Shown here in pieces: positions 34,324 to 43,875 of a stretch of 64,000 nt of DNA. Position numbers and translations under genes: made by a program. The notes beneath the pieces were generated by a model. It ran no database searches, was not told the origin of the DNA, and saw only the letters and a list, made by a program, of their open reading frames with translations. The DNA is from Paenibacillus sp. HW567 (GTDB lineage Bacteria; Bacillota; Bacilli; Paenibacillales; Paenibacillaceae): positions 2,613,687 to 2,677,686 of the forward strand of contig NZ_KB910518.1 of NCBI RefSeq assembly GCF_000374185.1, given 5' to 3'. The number at the start of each line of letters is the position of its first letter. Positions within the stretch are counted from its first letter, which is position 1.

Positions 34324-35187
34324 TCAGCCGGAAATCAAGCCGTATTTTACAAAGCTCTGATAAAGTCCATCTTCTCCCACGTTGCCCGTAATATCATTGG
34401 CCAGTTCCTTCAGGGCCGGCTTCGCATTGCCCATAGCAATGCCTATAGCGCAATATTCGAGCATCTCAGCATCGTTCATTCCATCCCCGATAGCCATGCT
34501 GTCTTGGCGGGAAATCTTCAAATGCTCTAGCAGATCAGCAATAGCAACGGCCTTATGGATACCTGGAATCATCAGCTCGCCGCTGTCCTCGCCAAAGATC
34601 GGGATGGTACACTGAATGGCCTCAAATTTGCCCTGGAATTCACGCTTGATCTGCCCGAAGGACAGGCTGCTTTCCAGAAAACAAACCTTGTTGACATCCT
34701 CTTTATACATATCCGTCTCCCCGTAAGTGATGCCGGCAATGAAGGGATGGGGAGAGAGCAGCATTTGCTCCTTGGCCGCAGGGTCATTGACAACATCGCC
34801 ATAAATTCTGCGCTCCAGGTGCGCCTTCAGGTTCCTGCTTCCATACAGGGCTGAGTTGGATTCCAAGTAGAAATCTACACCCTGCGCATCGAAGAAATCC
34901 ACCATCTGGCGGACATCCTCAGGCTTAACCTTTTTATGATAAAGAGTTTCGCTGCCGGACTCAACGTAGCCCCCTCCTGCGCCAATCAGGCCATCGAAGC
35001 CGATGCCCCAAATCTCCTCATAGATTTCCGCCTTTGAGCGGCCGGTGCACAGGTACAGCAGATGGCCGTTCTCCCGCGCTTTTTTACAGGCGATTTGTGC
35101 GGATTCCGGCACCTTCCCATCATCCCCCACAAGTGTTCCGTCAATATCTATAAAGACAATTTTTCTGCGTTCCTGAGTCATTGGCAT
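34324..35187 (-). CDS. HAD-superfamily phosphatase, Cof type
   Basis: A 287-aa HAD hydrolase of subfamily IIB. Motif I is FIDIDGTLVGDD near residue 12 (nucleophile and acid aspartates), motif II the threonine in YLCTGRSKAEI near 45, motif III a lysine near 190-200, and motif IV AIGDGMNDAEMLEYCAIGIAMGNA near 230. Cof proteins dephosphorylate sugar phosphates, flavin or pyridoxal phosphates; the substrate here is unknown. AGGAGA precedes the ATG. It is divergent from a LacI regulator. Confidence 0.88.
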   Translation of the reverse strand: MPMTQERRKIVFIDIDGTLVGDDGKVPESAQIACKKARENGHLLYLCTGRSKAEIYEEIWGIGFDGLIGAGGGYVESGSETLYHKKVKPEDVRQMVDFFDAQGVDFYLESNSALYGSRNLKAHLERRIYGDVVNDPAAKEQMLLSPHPFIAGITYGETDMYKEDVNKVCFLESSLSFGQIKREFQGKFEAIQCTIPIFGEDSGELMIPGIHKAVAIADLLEHLKISRQDSMAIGDGMNDAEMLEYCAIGIAMGNAKPALKELANDITGNVGEDGLYQSFVKYGLISG

Positions 35188-35296
35188 TCAGTCTCCTTTT
35201 GAGGCTTAATTGGTGCTGCATGAACACTGTAAACTGTGGAATGCATTACAGGTCAAAGGAAATTTTGTGATATGCTTGTCCATGAGGTGGTTCTAT

Positions 35297-36265
35297 ATGG
35301 CAAATATTCAGGAAATCGCCCGGCGGGCGGGCGTATCAACCACAACAGTCTCGCGTGTACTTAACGGGCATCCATATGTCAGCGGTTCAATCCGGGCAAG
35401 AGTTCTTGAGATAATTTCACAGCTTGATTATGTACCCAATGCCAGTGCCAGATCCCTAAAGAAGGGCTCCACCCGGTTAATCGGAATTATTGCGGTTTCA
35501 CTCAGCCCGCTGCTGCTTAATTTCATCCAAGCGTTCACGGAAATTGCTCAGCAATATGGGTTCAATATCACCCTGTTCATGACAAACGGAGATTTGGAGA
35601 AGGAGCTTGTTGCGCTTGAAATGCTGCGGAGCAAGCAGTTGGATGCACTGGTATGCGTGCTGCGGGCCAATGATTGGGAAGTGATTGAAGCTTATACGAA
35701 ATACGGCCCGATTGTAACCTGGCAGCGCTTGCAAAGCGAGATAATCCCCTCTGTCTTTATGGACCAGTATCAGGCCTACATCCTTGGTATCGAACATCTG
35801 TATTCCAAGGGCTACCGCAAAATTCTCAGCATCTATGCCATGTCCAAGGGTCTCAACACGAAGGAACGCAAGCGGGCTTATGCCGATTTCGTGGAAAAAT
35901 ACAATATACCGGATCACGGATTCCCGCAGTTTCAGGACAAGACCTCCGTTCAGGACGGTGAAGAGCTCGCCGGATGGTGGATCGCCCAGACGGACAGACC
36001 GGATGCCCTATTTTGTTCCAACGATGAAGTCGCAGCAGGAGCCGTTACGGAGCTTCGGAGAAGAGGATTTGCAGTTCCCGGAGATGTGGGCATCATGGGA
36101 TTTGACAATACTGAAGTGGCTCATTTGCTCGACCTGACAACCATTCATTCTCCGGTAGACCTGCAAGCGGAAAATGCCTTTATTCTGATTCAAAATAGAC
36201 TGGCCCAATCTGACCTTGAGCTTCATTCCCTGGAATACAGGCTCATTGAGCGGAGCTCGACCTGA
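35297..36265 (+). CDS. LacI/GalR family transcriptional regulator
   Basis: A 322-aa regulator. The N-terminal HTH and hinge read IQEIARRAGVSTTTVSRVLNGHPYVS and IISQLDYVPNASARSLKKG. The periplasmic-binding-like effector domain follows, with LDALVCVLRAND near 115, KILSIYAMSKGLNTKERKRAY near 180 and DALFCSNDEVAAGAVTELRRRG near 235. The open frame begins at 35210, but GAGGTGG sits 6 nt before the ATG at 35297. The hinge alanine/leucine pattern SARSLKK fits a central CG-containing operator. Its target could be the divergent HAD gene or a remote sugar operon. Confidence 0.88.
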   Translation: MANIQEIARRAGVSTTTVSRVLNGHPYVSGSIRARVLEIISQLDYVPNASARSLKKGSTRLIGIIAVSLSPLLLNFIQAFTEIAQQYGFNITLFMTNGDLEKELVALEMLRSKQLDALVCVLRANDWEVIEAYTKYGPIVTWQRLQSEIIPSVFMDQYQAYILGIEHLYSKGYRKILSIYAMSKGLNTKERKRAYADFVEKYNIPDHGFPQFQDKTSVQDGEELAGWWIAQTDRPDALFCSNDEVAAGAVTELRRRGFAVPGDVGIMGFDNTEVAHLLDLTTIHSPVDLQAENAFILIQNRLAQSDLELHSLEYRLIERSST

Positions 36266-36312
36266 CAACACCAAGACCTTGTCGCAGGGAAGCTCCGCAG
36301 TGCTCCTGAGAA

Positions 36313-38652
36313 TCATCTGACCGGCTCTGGAACTGCAGCCTCAGGATCAAAATCCGCCACAATCAGCATATCCATATGCCGGGCATGCCGGAGCAGATAA
36401 TGGACAAAGCTTTCTTTGAAAAGACTGCGCCAGAGAGGTTTACGCGAATATCCGATAATTAGCTGGGTTGTCTGCACTTCATTCATCCTTGTGAGCAGGT
36501 GCTGATGGACGCTTGTGCTGCCGACTGCCTGTGCGACCTCCATCTTCCCGCCAAGCCGTTCCGTCAAATGACGCAGCGAATCGAGGCGTTTCTGCTCTTC
36601 GGGCGTGCGTCCCCCTCCGCAGTGTACATAATGTACGTACCAGTCTGCCTTCAGCCGGTGTGCGATGCGGAAGCCGCGGCGAATCAGCCGTTCCGCCCGT
36701 GGTCTGAGGTCCACACAGACAAAGATAACCTCCCGTCTGCTCCAAGGCCCGCGCAGGGAATTATCACGGTCCCACGCTTCCAGCCGCTCATCTACATCAT
36801 CTGCAATTTCACGAAGGGCCAGCTCGCGCAGCGCAATCAGATTTCCGATTTTGAAAAAGGATTCCAGCGCCTGGTTCACCTTTTCGCTCGCATAAATCTT
36901 CCCTTCCCGCATCCGCTCCTGCAGCATTTGCGGCGTGACATCTATCAGCTCCACCTCGCCGGCCATCTTCAGAATCGCATCCGGCACCGTTTCCCTGACA
37001 CGCACACCGGTTAGCTGTGCCACTGCATCGTTCAGGCTTTCCAGGTGCTGCACATTCACGGTTGTAATGACGGAAATCCCGTTTTCGAGCAGGCGCATGA
37101 CATCCTCATAACGTTTTTTGGACTGGCTGCCAGGCACGTTGGTATGGGCCAGCTCATCTACCAGCACAGCCTCAGGATGGCGGGCAATAATCGCATCGGT
37201 GTCCATTTCCTCGAGCTGTGTGGACTGATAAAGTACGTTGGCCCGCGGAATCATGGTCAATCCGCCGATTTGCTTCTGGGTTTCCTTTCTGCCGTGAGTT
37301 TCCAGCAGCCCGATAACGACATCAATCCCCTTGTTCAGCAATAGATTGCCTTCCTGCAGCATTTTGTAGGTTTTCCCTACGCCGGGAGCCGCACCGATAT
37401 AGACCTTGAAGGTTCCCCGGCGGATTCCCTCAATTCTCTGCTCCATCTCTTGGCGGGTCAGACGGTGAAAGGGCTCCTCTGTTTCCTTAGGCTGCGGTCT
37501 GATCGGCAATATCCGCTCCCCGTCCTGCTCCGCCCGGTCAGCCATCAGGAACACATCAATATTCCGCGTCCTCCGCAGAACCCGGTTTGCGATGGAGCCC
37601 TGCCATTTTTCCTGCCAGCGGCTTTTTTTGGAGTGCCCCATAACGATCCGGGTTACGTTGTTTCGAATGGCATAACGCACCAATACGGGAGGAAGCAGAC
37701 GCAGATTTGCCAGCGGCAGCTCCTCAAACCTGGCCCCCACCCGCTCTACCAGCTTTGTAATGGAGCGCTTGAAGCTTTGCTGCTCCTTCGTAAGCGGACG
37801 CTTGGGGAGAACGAACGTCACAACTATGAGATCGCCGCCCAGCCGCTTCGCAATTTGCTGGCCCCGTCTCACGTACAGTGAACCGTTCCAGTGATATTGC
37901 GTGGAGACAAGTATCCGCTCGCTGGCGCCGGAAGGCCCGATAAGCCCTTGTTCCTCCCGGTGCTTCTCCAGCGTTTCATTGACGCCTTCCGCTACCAGAC
38001 GAAGCGACAGCTCGCGAAGCACGCCGAGATTGCCCCGCCGGGACAGCGCCGGATGGGCCTCACCGCCGAGCACTCCCTCCGCGATTCTTTTCAGAACCGT
38101 CTCGGGAGACACGTCGATCAGCCGCACCTCATCCGCCAGCTCCAGCGTGTTGAGCGGTACGGTTTCTCCGGCGCGGATACCGGTTTTTTGGTGAATGAGC
38201 TCGGACATACCTGCCAGCTCATACACATTAATCGTCGTGATCACACTGATGCCGTTGTCCATCAAATACCGGATATCCTCCAGCCGCGTCTGAAACCGCG
38301 CTCCCTTCCGGTTGCGGTGTGCCAGACCGTCCACCAGCAGCACCTCAGGGTTGCGCTGCAGCAGAGCCTCCAGAGGAAGATCCTTCTGCTCCTTGCCGTC
38401 CTTCACCCAATGAAGGCTGGGGACGCGCTCCAGATCCGCAAGCTGCTGAACAGTCTCCGCCCGCTGCATGGTGGAGACGGCGCTGATTACTACATCTATA
38501 CCTTGCTGCATCAGGAGCTTGCCTTCCTCCAGCATATGATACGTTTTACCAGATCCGCTGACGGAGCCGATAATAATTTTTAACCTGCCCCTGTGCAACT
38601 GATAAATGGAATCCAAAATTTCTTCCGGTGTTTTACGTTTGTATGGAGCCAC
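36313..38652 (-). CDS. tandem KdpD sensor-domain protein without kinase (KdpDN-KdpDN fusion)
   Basis: A 779-aa soluble protein made of two fused copies of the KdpD N-terminal region, each with a KdpD ATP-binding domain and a universal-stress-like domain. Copy 1 (about 1-370): KTPEEILDSIYQLHRGRLKI, P-loop GSVSGSGKT, and VLLVDGLAHRN, in which the usual E of VDELAH is G. Copy 2 (about 385-765): canonical GAAPGVGKTYKML and AVLVDELAHTNVPGS. There are no TM, HisKA or ATPase-kinase domains. Short KdpD-like proteins occur in other bacteria, but a tandem copy is unusual. GTG start with AAGGAGG upstream; it follows kdpC by 85 nt and ends the kdp operon. Confidence 0.87.
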   Translation of the reverse strand: MAPYKRKTPEEILDSIYQLHRGRLKIIIGSVSGSGKTYHMLEEGKLLMQQGIDVVISAVSTMQRAETVQQLADLERVPSLHWVKDGKEQKDLPLEALLQRNPEVLLVDGLAHRNRKGARFQTRLEDIRYLMDNGISVITTINVYELAGMSELIHQKTGIRAGETVPLNTLELADEVRLIDVSPETVLKRIAEGVLGGEAHPALSRRGNLGVLRELSLRLVAEGVNETLEKHREEQGLIGPSGASERILVSTQYHWNGSLYVRRGQQIAKRLGGDLIVVTFVLPKRPLTKEQQSFKRSITKLVERVGARFEELPLANLRLLPPVLVRYAIRNNVTRIVMGHSKKSRWQEKWQGSIANRVLRRTRNIDVFLMADRAEQDGERILPIRPQPKETEEPFHRLTRQEMEQRIEGIRRGTFKVYIGAAPGVGKTYKMLQEGNLLLNKGIDVVIGLLETHGRKETQKQIGGLTMIPRANVLYQSTQLEEMDTDAIIARHPEAVLVDELAHTNVPGSQSKKRYEDVMRLLENGISVITTVNVQHLESLNDAVAQLTGVRVRETVPDAILKMAGEVELIDVTPQMLQERMREGKIYASEKVNQALESFFKIGNLIALRELALREIADDVDERLEAWDRDNSLRGPWSRREVIFVCVDLRPRAERLIRRGFRIAHRLKADWYVHYVHCGGGRTPEEQKRLDSLRHLTERLGGKMEVAQAVGSTSVHQHLLTRMNEVQTTQLIIGYSRKPLWRSLFKESFVHYLLRHARHMDMLIVADFDPEAAVPEPVR

Positions 38653-38737
38653 CGGTCAACCTCCTTCCGACCTCGCCGCTTATTCTTGAAATCCGAAATG
38701 AAAACTACCCTGCCCATTTCGGACAGGGTACAGCCGG

Positions 38738-39358
38738 CTATTTCGCCGACAATTCCATTACAGCCATATTCAGCTTCAGCACATTGACCCGTTCCTCGCC
38801 GAATAATCCGAGATCGCGGCCTGTGGTATATTTCTTCACTAATGCTTCCAGTTTATCCTTCGAAATTCCTGTCAGCTTGCTGATTCTGGGAATCTGTACG
38901 CTGGCGGAAGCCGGGGTAATATCCGGGTCCAGCCCCGAGCCTGAATTCGTAACGAGATCAACCGGCAGTTGATTCACAGGAACATCAGGGTTATCCTGCT
39001 TCCACTGGGCGATGGAATCGCGTGTGCGCTGCAGCATATCAGGATTCGATGGCCCATAGTTGTTCGAGCCCGAAGCCTCAGCCTTGTATTCAATGCTGGA
39101 TACCCGCCCGTGGAACAACGCCGGATTGGTAAAGTTCTGTCCGATGAGTCCAGAGCCAACCACCTGGCCCTCGCTGTTCTTCAGCAGGCTGCCGTTCGCC
39201 TGGGAAGGCATGAGCACCTGGGCAATGGCCGTGGAAGCCAGCGGATATACAATTCCGCAGAGTACAATGAACACTACGCTCAGCCTAACGATACTTATCC
39301 AATAAGAACCTTGTGGCACCGGCTCCTGTTCAACTGGTTCTGCATTGATAGTTGCCAT
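38738..39358 (-). CDS. kdpC: potassium-transporting ATPase subunit KdpC
   Basis: A 206-aa single-pass subunit of the KdpFABC potassium pump. It has one N-terminal TM ([24 protein letters not shown]), then conserved [18 protein letters not shown] near residue 67, [12 protein letters not shown] near 97, [22 protein letters not shown] near 140 and the C-terminal [18 protein letters not shown]. KdpC stabilises the complex and assists ATP binding. AGAGGA lies upstream of the ATG. It follows kdpB by 37 nt. Confidence 0.95.
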   Translation of the reverse strand: MATINAEPVEQEPVPQGSYWISIVRLSVVFIVLCGIVYPLASTAIAQVLMPSQANGSLLKNSEGQVVGSGLIGQNFTNPALFHGRVSSIEYKAEASGSNNYGPSNPDMLQRTRDSIAQWKQDNPDVPVNQLPVDLVTNSGSGLDPDITPASASVQIPRISKLTGISKDKLEALVKKYTTGRDLGLFGEERVNVLKLNMAVMELSAK

Positions 39359-39395
39359 TTCTTACTTCATCCTCTCTCACCCTTAGGTATATCTC

Positions 39396-41423
39396 TCAGA
39401 TCCAAATACTGACCAGCAGATCAATCAGCTTAATGCCCGCGAACGGAACCAGAATTCCTCCCAGCCCATAGATAAATATATTCCGGCGGAGCAGCTTGGT
39501 AGAGCTCATTGGCTTATACGATACGCCCTTCATCGCCAGCGGAATAAGCAGCGGGATGATGATGGCGTTGAAGATCAGCGCCGAGATAATCGCCGAGCTT
39601 GGCGATCCCAGCCCCATTACGTTCAGCACCTTCATCTCCGGAATAGCGAGCGTGAACATTGCGGGAATGATGGCGAAGTATTTGGCAATATCATTCGCGA
39701 TGCTGAAGGTTGTCAAGGCGCCACGCGTCATCAGGAGCTGCTTGCCAATCGCCACAACCTCAATGATCTTGGACGGGTCAGAGTCCAGATCGACCATATT
39801 GGCCGCTTCCTTGGCGGCCGATGTGCCGCTGTTCATCGCAAGACCCACATCCGCCTGCGCCAGTGCGGGCGCATCATTCGTGCCGTCGCCTGTCATAGCT
39901 ACCAGCTTGCCTTCGGCCTGCTCACGGCGGATAACCTCGATTTTATTCTCAGGTGTACTTTCGGCAATAAATCCGTCCACCCCGGCTTCGGCAGCAATTG
40001 TTGCGGCAGTAAGCGGGTTGTCTCCGGTACACATAATGGTCTTGATGCCCATTTTGCGCAGCTCATCGAAGCGTTCCTTCATCCCCGGCTTAACGGTGTC
40101 CTTCAAATAAATAAGCCCGTAAATCCGGTTGTCTACTGCCACGGCAAGCGGGGTCCCCCCTTTACCGGCGATCTCGTTGGAGCATTTATCCAGGTTGTCC
40201 GGGATCAGCCCTCCCTGCGAAGATACCCAGCGCTTGATGGAGTCTACAGCCCCTTTGCGCACCATGCGGCCATCGTTCAAGTCCAGCCCGCTCATCCGCG
40301 TTTCGGCGCGAAATTCAATGAACTGTCCTTCCAGTGCGGAATCGTAGCGGTGTCCTTGCTTTTTGACAAGTTCAATGACGGAACGGCCTTCAGGCGTTTC
40401 ATCCTTCAGGGAACTGATCGCCGCCCACACGGCCAGTTCTTCTGCGCTTTCCTTGCCCACAGGAACAAATTCGCTCGCCATCCGGTTGCCGTAGGTGATT
40501 GTGCCTGTTTTATCGAGGATCATCGTATTGATGTCACCAGCGGCCTCAACCGCTTTTCCTGACATGGCGAGCACATTGAATTGAGTCACCCTGTCCATGC
40601 CCGCGATACCGATGGCTGACAGCAGACCGCCGATTGTCGTAGGGATCAGGCAGACCAGCAGCGCGATGAGAACCGGGATTTCCAGCTCGACATTCAGATA
40701 AGCGGCAATCGGACGCAGCGTGACCACCACAATCAGAAAGATAATCGTCAAGCTGATTAAAAGCGTGCTCAGCGCAATTTCATTCGGCGTCTTCTGCCGT
40801 TTGGCCCCTTCAACGAGAGAGATCATCCGGTCGAGGAAGGATTCACCGGGGTCACTCGTAATCCGCACTTTAATTTCATCACTAACAACTCTTGTGCCGC
40901 CTGTGACCGAGTTGAAATCTCCGCCCGCTTCTTTAATAACGGGAGCCGATTCCCCGGTAATCGCTGATTCATCTACGGAAGCCAGTCCTTCAATGACCTC
41001 GCCGTCGCCGGGAATCAATTCACCCTGGCTGACGACAACAACATCACCCTTGCGCAGCTCGGAAGAGGCAACTGTCTTGATGGCCCCGCCTATCAGCTTA
41101 TTCGCGGAAATGTCCTGTTTCGTTTTCTTGAGCGTATCGGCCTGTGCTTTCCCCCGGCCTTCCGCCAGTGCTTCCGCGAAGTTGGCGAATAGGACGGTAA
41201 ACAGCAGGATAAAGAACACCGTAATATTGAAGCCTATGGAATCCTCGGCATTGAAATACTCAGGCGCAAGGACCATCAGCAGCACAATAAAGGTTCCGAT
41301 CTCAACAACGAACATGACCGGGTTTTTCATTAAGGTCACCGGGTTCAGCTTCATGAAGCTGTCCTTGACCGCACTTTGCAGGATAGGACCTGTCAGCAGC
41401 TTTTTTCTTGGTACAGTACTCAT
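39396..41423 (-). CDS. kdpB: potassium-transporting P-type ATPase KdpB
   Basis: The 675-aa catalytic subunit of the Kdp pump. TGESAPV near residue 155 is the actuator loop, [12 protein letters not shown] near 305 holds the phosphorylated aspartate, KGAVDS is in the nucleotide domain, and [18 protein letters not shown] near 510 is the hinge. TM segments flank these as expected for a type IA ATPase. It hydrolyses ATP to drive potassium through KdpA at the cell membrane. AGAGGGAGAA precedes the ATG. All hallmark residues are present, so it should be functional. Confidence 0.96.
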   Translation of the reverse strand: MSTVPRKKLLTGPILQSAVKDSFMKLNPVTLMKNPVMFVVEIGTFIVLLMVLAPEYFNAEDSIGFNITVFFILLFTVLFANFAEALAEGRGKAQADTLKKTKQDISANKLIGGAIKTVASSELRKGDVVVVSQGELIPGDGEVIEGLASVDESAITGESAPVIKEAGGDFNSVTGGTRVVSDEIKVRITSDPGESFLDRMISLVEGAKRQKTPNEIALSTLLISLTIIFLIVVVTLRPIAAYLNVELEIPVLIALLVCLIPTTIGGLLSAIGIAGMDRVTQFNVLAMSGKAVEAAGDINTMILDKTGTITYGNRMASEFVPVGKESAEELAVWAAISSLKDETPEGRSVIELVKKQGHRYDSALEGQFIEFRAETRMSGLDLNDGRMVRKGAVDSIKRWVSSQGGLIPDNLDKCSNEIAGKGGTPLAVAVDNRIYGLIYLKDTVKPGMKERFDELRKMGIKTIMCTGDNPLTAATIAAEAGVDGFIAESTPENKIEVIRREQAEGKLVAMTGDGTNDAPALAQADVGLAMNSGTSAAKEAANMVDLDSDPSKIIEVVAIGKQLLMTRGALTTFSIANDIAKYFAIIPAMFTLAIPEMKVLNVMGLGSPSSAIISALIFNAIIIPLLIPLAMKGVSYKPMSSTKLLRRNIFIYGLGGILVPFAGIKLIDLLVSIWI

Positions 41424-41439
41424 TGTGTTCTCCCTCTTC

Positions 41440-43116
41440 CTAACGTAAGGTCAAATATTCGGCAATCGGACCGAGGACAACAACCGGCAGAAAGGTCAGC
41501 GCGCCGATGATCAGCACCGTACCAATCAGAATACCGGTAAACAAGCCGTTGTCTGTGCGGAAGGTGCCAATCGTTTCAGGAACCGGCTTCTTGCGGATCA
41601 TGGAGCCGGCAACCGCGAGCATCGCAATTATGGAGACATACCGTCCCAGCAGCATGACGATCCCGGTGGTGATATTCCAGAACGATGTATTGTCCGCCAG
41701 CCCTTCAAAACCCGAGCCGTTATTGGCGGCAGAGGAGGTATATTCATATAACACCTGAGTCAACCCGTGAAAGCCCGGATTAGTAATCGCGCCTTTACCC
41801 AGCTCAGTCAGGAAGGCTCCGGCAGTCGGGGCCAGAATAATCAAGGGATGAATCAGAATGGCGATTGCAATCAGCTTCATTTCCCGCGCTTCAATCTTCC
41901 GTCCGAGGAACTCCGGCGTTCTGCCCACCATAAGCCCGCAGAGGAAGACTCCCAGGATAGCATACATCAGCATGTTGACCAGACCGACGCCCTTGCCTCC
42001 GAACACGTTGTTCAGCATCATCAGGGCCAGCGGGGTAACGCCGCCGAGCGGGGTGAGGGTGTCATGCATATTGTTAACAGAGCCGGTTGTCGCCGCAGTT
42101 GTCACTGTGGTGAACAAGGCCGTCTGCGGGATGCCGAAGCGGACCTCCTTGCCTTCCATACTGCCCTGCGAAGCATTAATACCCATTGCATTAATTGCCG
42201 GGTTCCCCTGGGTTTCCGCATAATAGTTCAGTCCCAGCAGCAGCACGAACAAGGTCATCATGGCGCTGAAGATCATCCAGCCCTGGCGTTTATTTTTGGC
42301 GAACAGTCCGTACATATAAGGCAAGGCTGCCGGCAGCGTCCACATTGACAGGATTTCAATGATGTTGGTCAGCGGCGACGGATTCTCGAAAGGATGCGCA
42401 GAGTTCGCCCCGAAAAATCCGCCGCCGTTCGTTCCCAGATGCTTGATGGATTCGAGTGAGGCTACAGGTCCGATTGCGATCTGTTGTGTTGCTCCTTCCA
42501 GCGTTGTTACCTGAAGAGTAGGCTTCAAAGTCTGCGGAACCTGCAGCGCCACAAGCACCAGTGTAACCAGTAGCGCAAGCGGGAGGAATATACGGGTGAT
42601 CGACTTCACGAAGTCTTCGAAGAAGTTCCCCACAGACCCTCTACCGGTAATCCCTCTCACAAAAGCTACGGCAACAGAAAACCCGCTCGCTGCCGAAGTG
42701 AACATCATCATGGTGATGACCGCCATTTGCGAGAAATACGAAAGGCCGGTTTCACCGCTGTAATGCTGCAAATTGGTGTTGGTCATGAAGCTGATTACTG
42801 TATTGAACGTAAGTGTCTGCTCCATCCTGCCGGTTCCATTCGGATTAATCGGCAATGCGCCTTGCAGGCGAAGGAACAAATAGCTGAAGGCGACCAGTAC
42901 GATGTTGGTTGCCAGAAAGCTGACGGCATACCGTTTCCAGGACATTCTCTTGCGGTTGTTCAGACCGCTTAGCTTGAAGATCCCGCGCTCGAAGCCGCCG
43001 AAGACGCGGTCTGTCCGGTTCGGTTCATTTGAGAATACATGATATAAATAAGTTCCTACTGGCTTAACCAGCAGCAGCAGTATGGCAATGACAGCAATGA
43101 TTTGCACTATACCCAC
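41440..43116 (-). CDS. kdpA: potassium-transporting ATPase channel subunit KdpA
   Basis: The 558-aa channel-like subunit of Kdp with about ten TM segments. Filter regions are recognisable in [12 protein letters not shown] near residue 112, [19 protein letters not shown] near 228, the loop with [20 protein letters not shown] near 340, and [14 protein letters not shown] near 460. GTG start with GGAGGAGC upstream. It follows kdpF after 30 nt, and all four structural genes run on the minus strand. Confidence 0.96.
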   Translation of the reverse strand: MGIVQIIAVIAILLLLVKPVGTYLYHVFSNEPNRTDRVFGGFERGIFKLSGLNNRKRMSWKRYAVSFLATNIVLVAFSYLFLRLQGALPINPNGTGRMEQTLTFNTVISFMTNTNLQHYSGETGLSYFSQMAVITMMMFTSAASGFSVAVAFVRGITGRGSVGNFFEDFVKSITRIFLPLALLVTLVLVALQVPQTLKPTLQVTTLEGATQQIAIGPVASLESIKHLGTNGGGFFGANSAHPFENPSPLTNIIEILSMWTLPAALPYMYGLFAKNKRQGWMIFSAMMTLFVLLLGLNYYAETQGNPAINAMGINASQGSMEGKEVRFGIPQTALFTTVTTAATTGSVNNMHDTLTPLGGVTPLALMMLNNVFGGKGVGLVNMLMYAILGVFLCGLMVGRTPEFLGRKIEAREMKLIAIAILIHPLIILAPTAGAFLTELGKGAITNPGFHGLTQVLYEYTSSAANNGSGFEGLADNTSFWNITTGIVMLLGRYVSIIAMLAVAGSMIRKKPVPETIGTFRTDNGLFTGILIGTVLIIGALTFLPVVVLGPIAEYLTLR

Positions 43117-43146
43117 GGATGCTCCTCCTTAAATGTATAAGCTGAC

Positions 43147-43224
43147 TTAGAATTTCTCCGGATGAATCAAGGCATATACCAAATACAGAAACAATAACAA
43201 GGTTGCTATGATGACCACCGTCAT
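43147..43224 (-). CDS. kdpF: KdpF small membrane subunit
   Basis: A 25-aa peptide, MTVVIIATLLLFLYLVYALIHPEKF written here only by its ends: MTVVIIATLLL at the start and ALIHPEKF at the end. A single TM helix followed by HPEKF or HPERF is the KdpF hallmark. AAGGAGGAGC precedes the ATG. It lies directly before kdpA, and its ATG overlaps the stop of a 36-aa membrane peptide gene, so the two are translationally coupled. Confidence 0.92.
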   Translation of the reverse strand: MTVVIIATLLLFLYLVYALIHPEKF

Positions 43225-43331
43225 TGCCCGGCTCCTCCTTTATCATCAACAACCTGCCCACACCACAGTACAAATGTGTACAATAAAACGAATAACCCGG
43301 CCAAAGCCGCCACCATATACACATCCAGCAT
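43221..43331 (-). CDS. 36-aa membrane peptide encoded upstream of KdpF
   Basis: A short ORF beginning MLDVYMVAALAGLFVLLYTF, with one hydrophobic helix and the charged tail DDKGGAGQ. GAGAGGAG lies about 11 nt upstream of the ATG at 43331. The TGA stop overlaps the kdpF ATG (ATGA). Position and coupling suggest a small accessory subunit or regulator of the Kdp pump. I do not recognise a named family. Confidence 0.7.
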   Translation of the reverse strand: MLDVYMVAALAGLFVLLYTFVLWCGQVVDDKGGAGQ

Positions 43332-43391
43332 CGTCTTTGCCACTCCTCTCTCTACCTTTTTCTGCTTTTCAATTCTTTTATTCTTCCGGTT

Positions 43392-43460
43392 TAGCGTAAC
43401 ATTTCTCCCATTAGTTCAGGGTTAGAGTTTTCATGGGCGGATAAAGATTGCATTAAGATA
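43392..43460 (-). promoter_or_regulatory. kdp operon control region with KdpE-type direct repeats (repeat copy 1)
   Basis: A 69-bp block nearly repeated at 43699-43767. It contains tandem 11-mers GGATAAAGATT and GCATTAAGATA (43439-43460), a conserved CCATTAGTTCAGGGTTAG core, and a TAGCGTAAC end; on the minus strand this end would be the -10 region. The same 11-mers occur three times before kdpD. Direct 11-bp repeats are what OmpR-type regulators such as KdpE bind. Confidence 0.7.
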
Positions 43461-43474
43461 CGCTAGATACATCG

Positions 43475-43660
43475 TTATAGATCAGCTTTTTCACCCTTGC
43501 GGGAGATTTCCTGTACAAATTCTTCAGCAGCTTTACTGACGTTCTCATCCTCATAGCTATCAGTGCTATGCAAATCGCAATAGTCGAATATTTTTTTAAT
43601 GCTATACAGCAGCACCAGCATGAGCGATACCAGACCGGTATTTTTCAAAATTTCATTCAT
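43475..43660 (-). CDS. 61-aa single-pass membrane protein in the kdp locus
   Basis: A small protein with one TM helix (LKNTGLVSLMLVLLYSIKKIF, residues 5-25 region) and an acidic, charged tail (DSYEDENVSKAAEEFVQEISRKGEK). AGAAGGAG precedes the ATG. It has its own control region (43699-43767) that duplicates the one before the kdp structural operon, so it should be induced with Kdp. No family is recognised; a regulator or scaffold of the pump or of KdpD is a reasonable guess. Confidence 0.75.
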   Translation of the reverse strand: MNEILKNTGLVSLMLVLLYSIKKIFDYCDLHSTDSYEDENVSKAAEEFVQEISRKGEKADL

Positions 43661-43698
43661 ACAAAAGACTCCTTCTCTCTTATTCTTGGTTACGGATA

Positions 43699-43767
43699 TA
43701 GCGTATCACTCCCGCCATTAGTTCAGGGTTAGGGTTTCTATGCGCGGATAAAGATTGCATAAAGACC
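43699..43767 (-). promoter_or_regulatory. second KdpE-type control region (repeat copy 2)
   Basis: A 69-bp block about 80% identical to 43392-43460, with 11-mers GGATAAAGATT and GCATAAAGACC (43746-43767). It lies upstream of the 61-aa membrane protein gene at the same relative position as copy 1 before the kdp operon. Confidence 0.7.
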
Positions 43768-43776
43768 TGGAAATTG

Positions 43777-43830
43777 AAACAGCGACAGCCAAGGACGAAG
43801 AAAATAAGTCCTGGACTGCCGCTGTTTTAT
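43777..43830. terminator. long hairpin terminator after the aminopeptidase gene
   Basis: AAACAGCGACAGCCAAGGAC pairs imperfectly with GTCCTGGACTGCCGCTGTTTT around an AT-rich loop. It would end the kdpD-kdpE-map transcript on the minus strand. Confidence 0.7.
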
Positions 43831-43875
43831 TTTCTAATGAACCTGCGGACTAGCACGAATTCTTCATCTGATGAC

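Noticed and set aside
36499..38583. Long plus-strand open frames opposite the tandem KdpD gene.
   Set aside because: They are shadows of the GC-rich coding strand and lack family motifs, ribosome sites and hydrophobic pattern, while the minus frame has clear KdpD motifs.
43392..43767. The 69-bp direct repeats as ends of a small mobile element carrying the 61-aa gene.
   Set aside because: Both copies sit at the same place relative to downstream starts and hold regulator-type 11-mers, so a promoter duplication explains them better.
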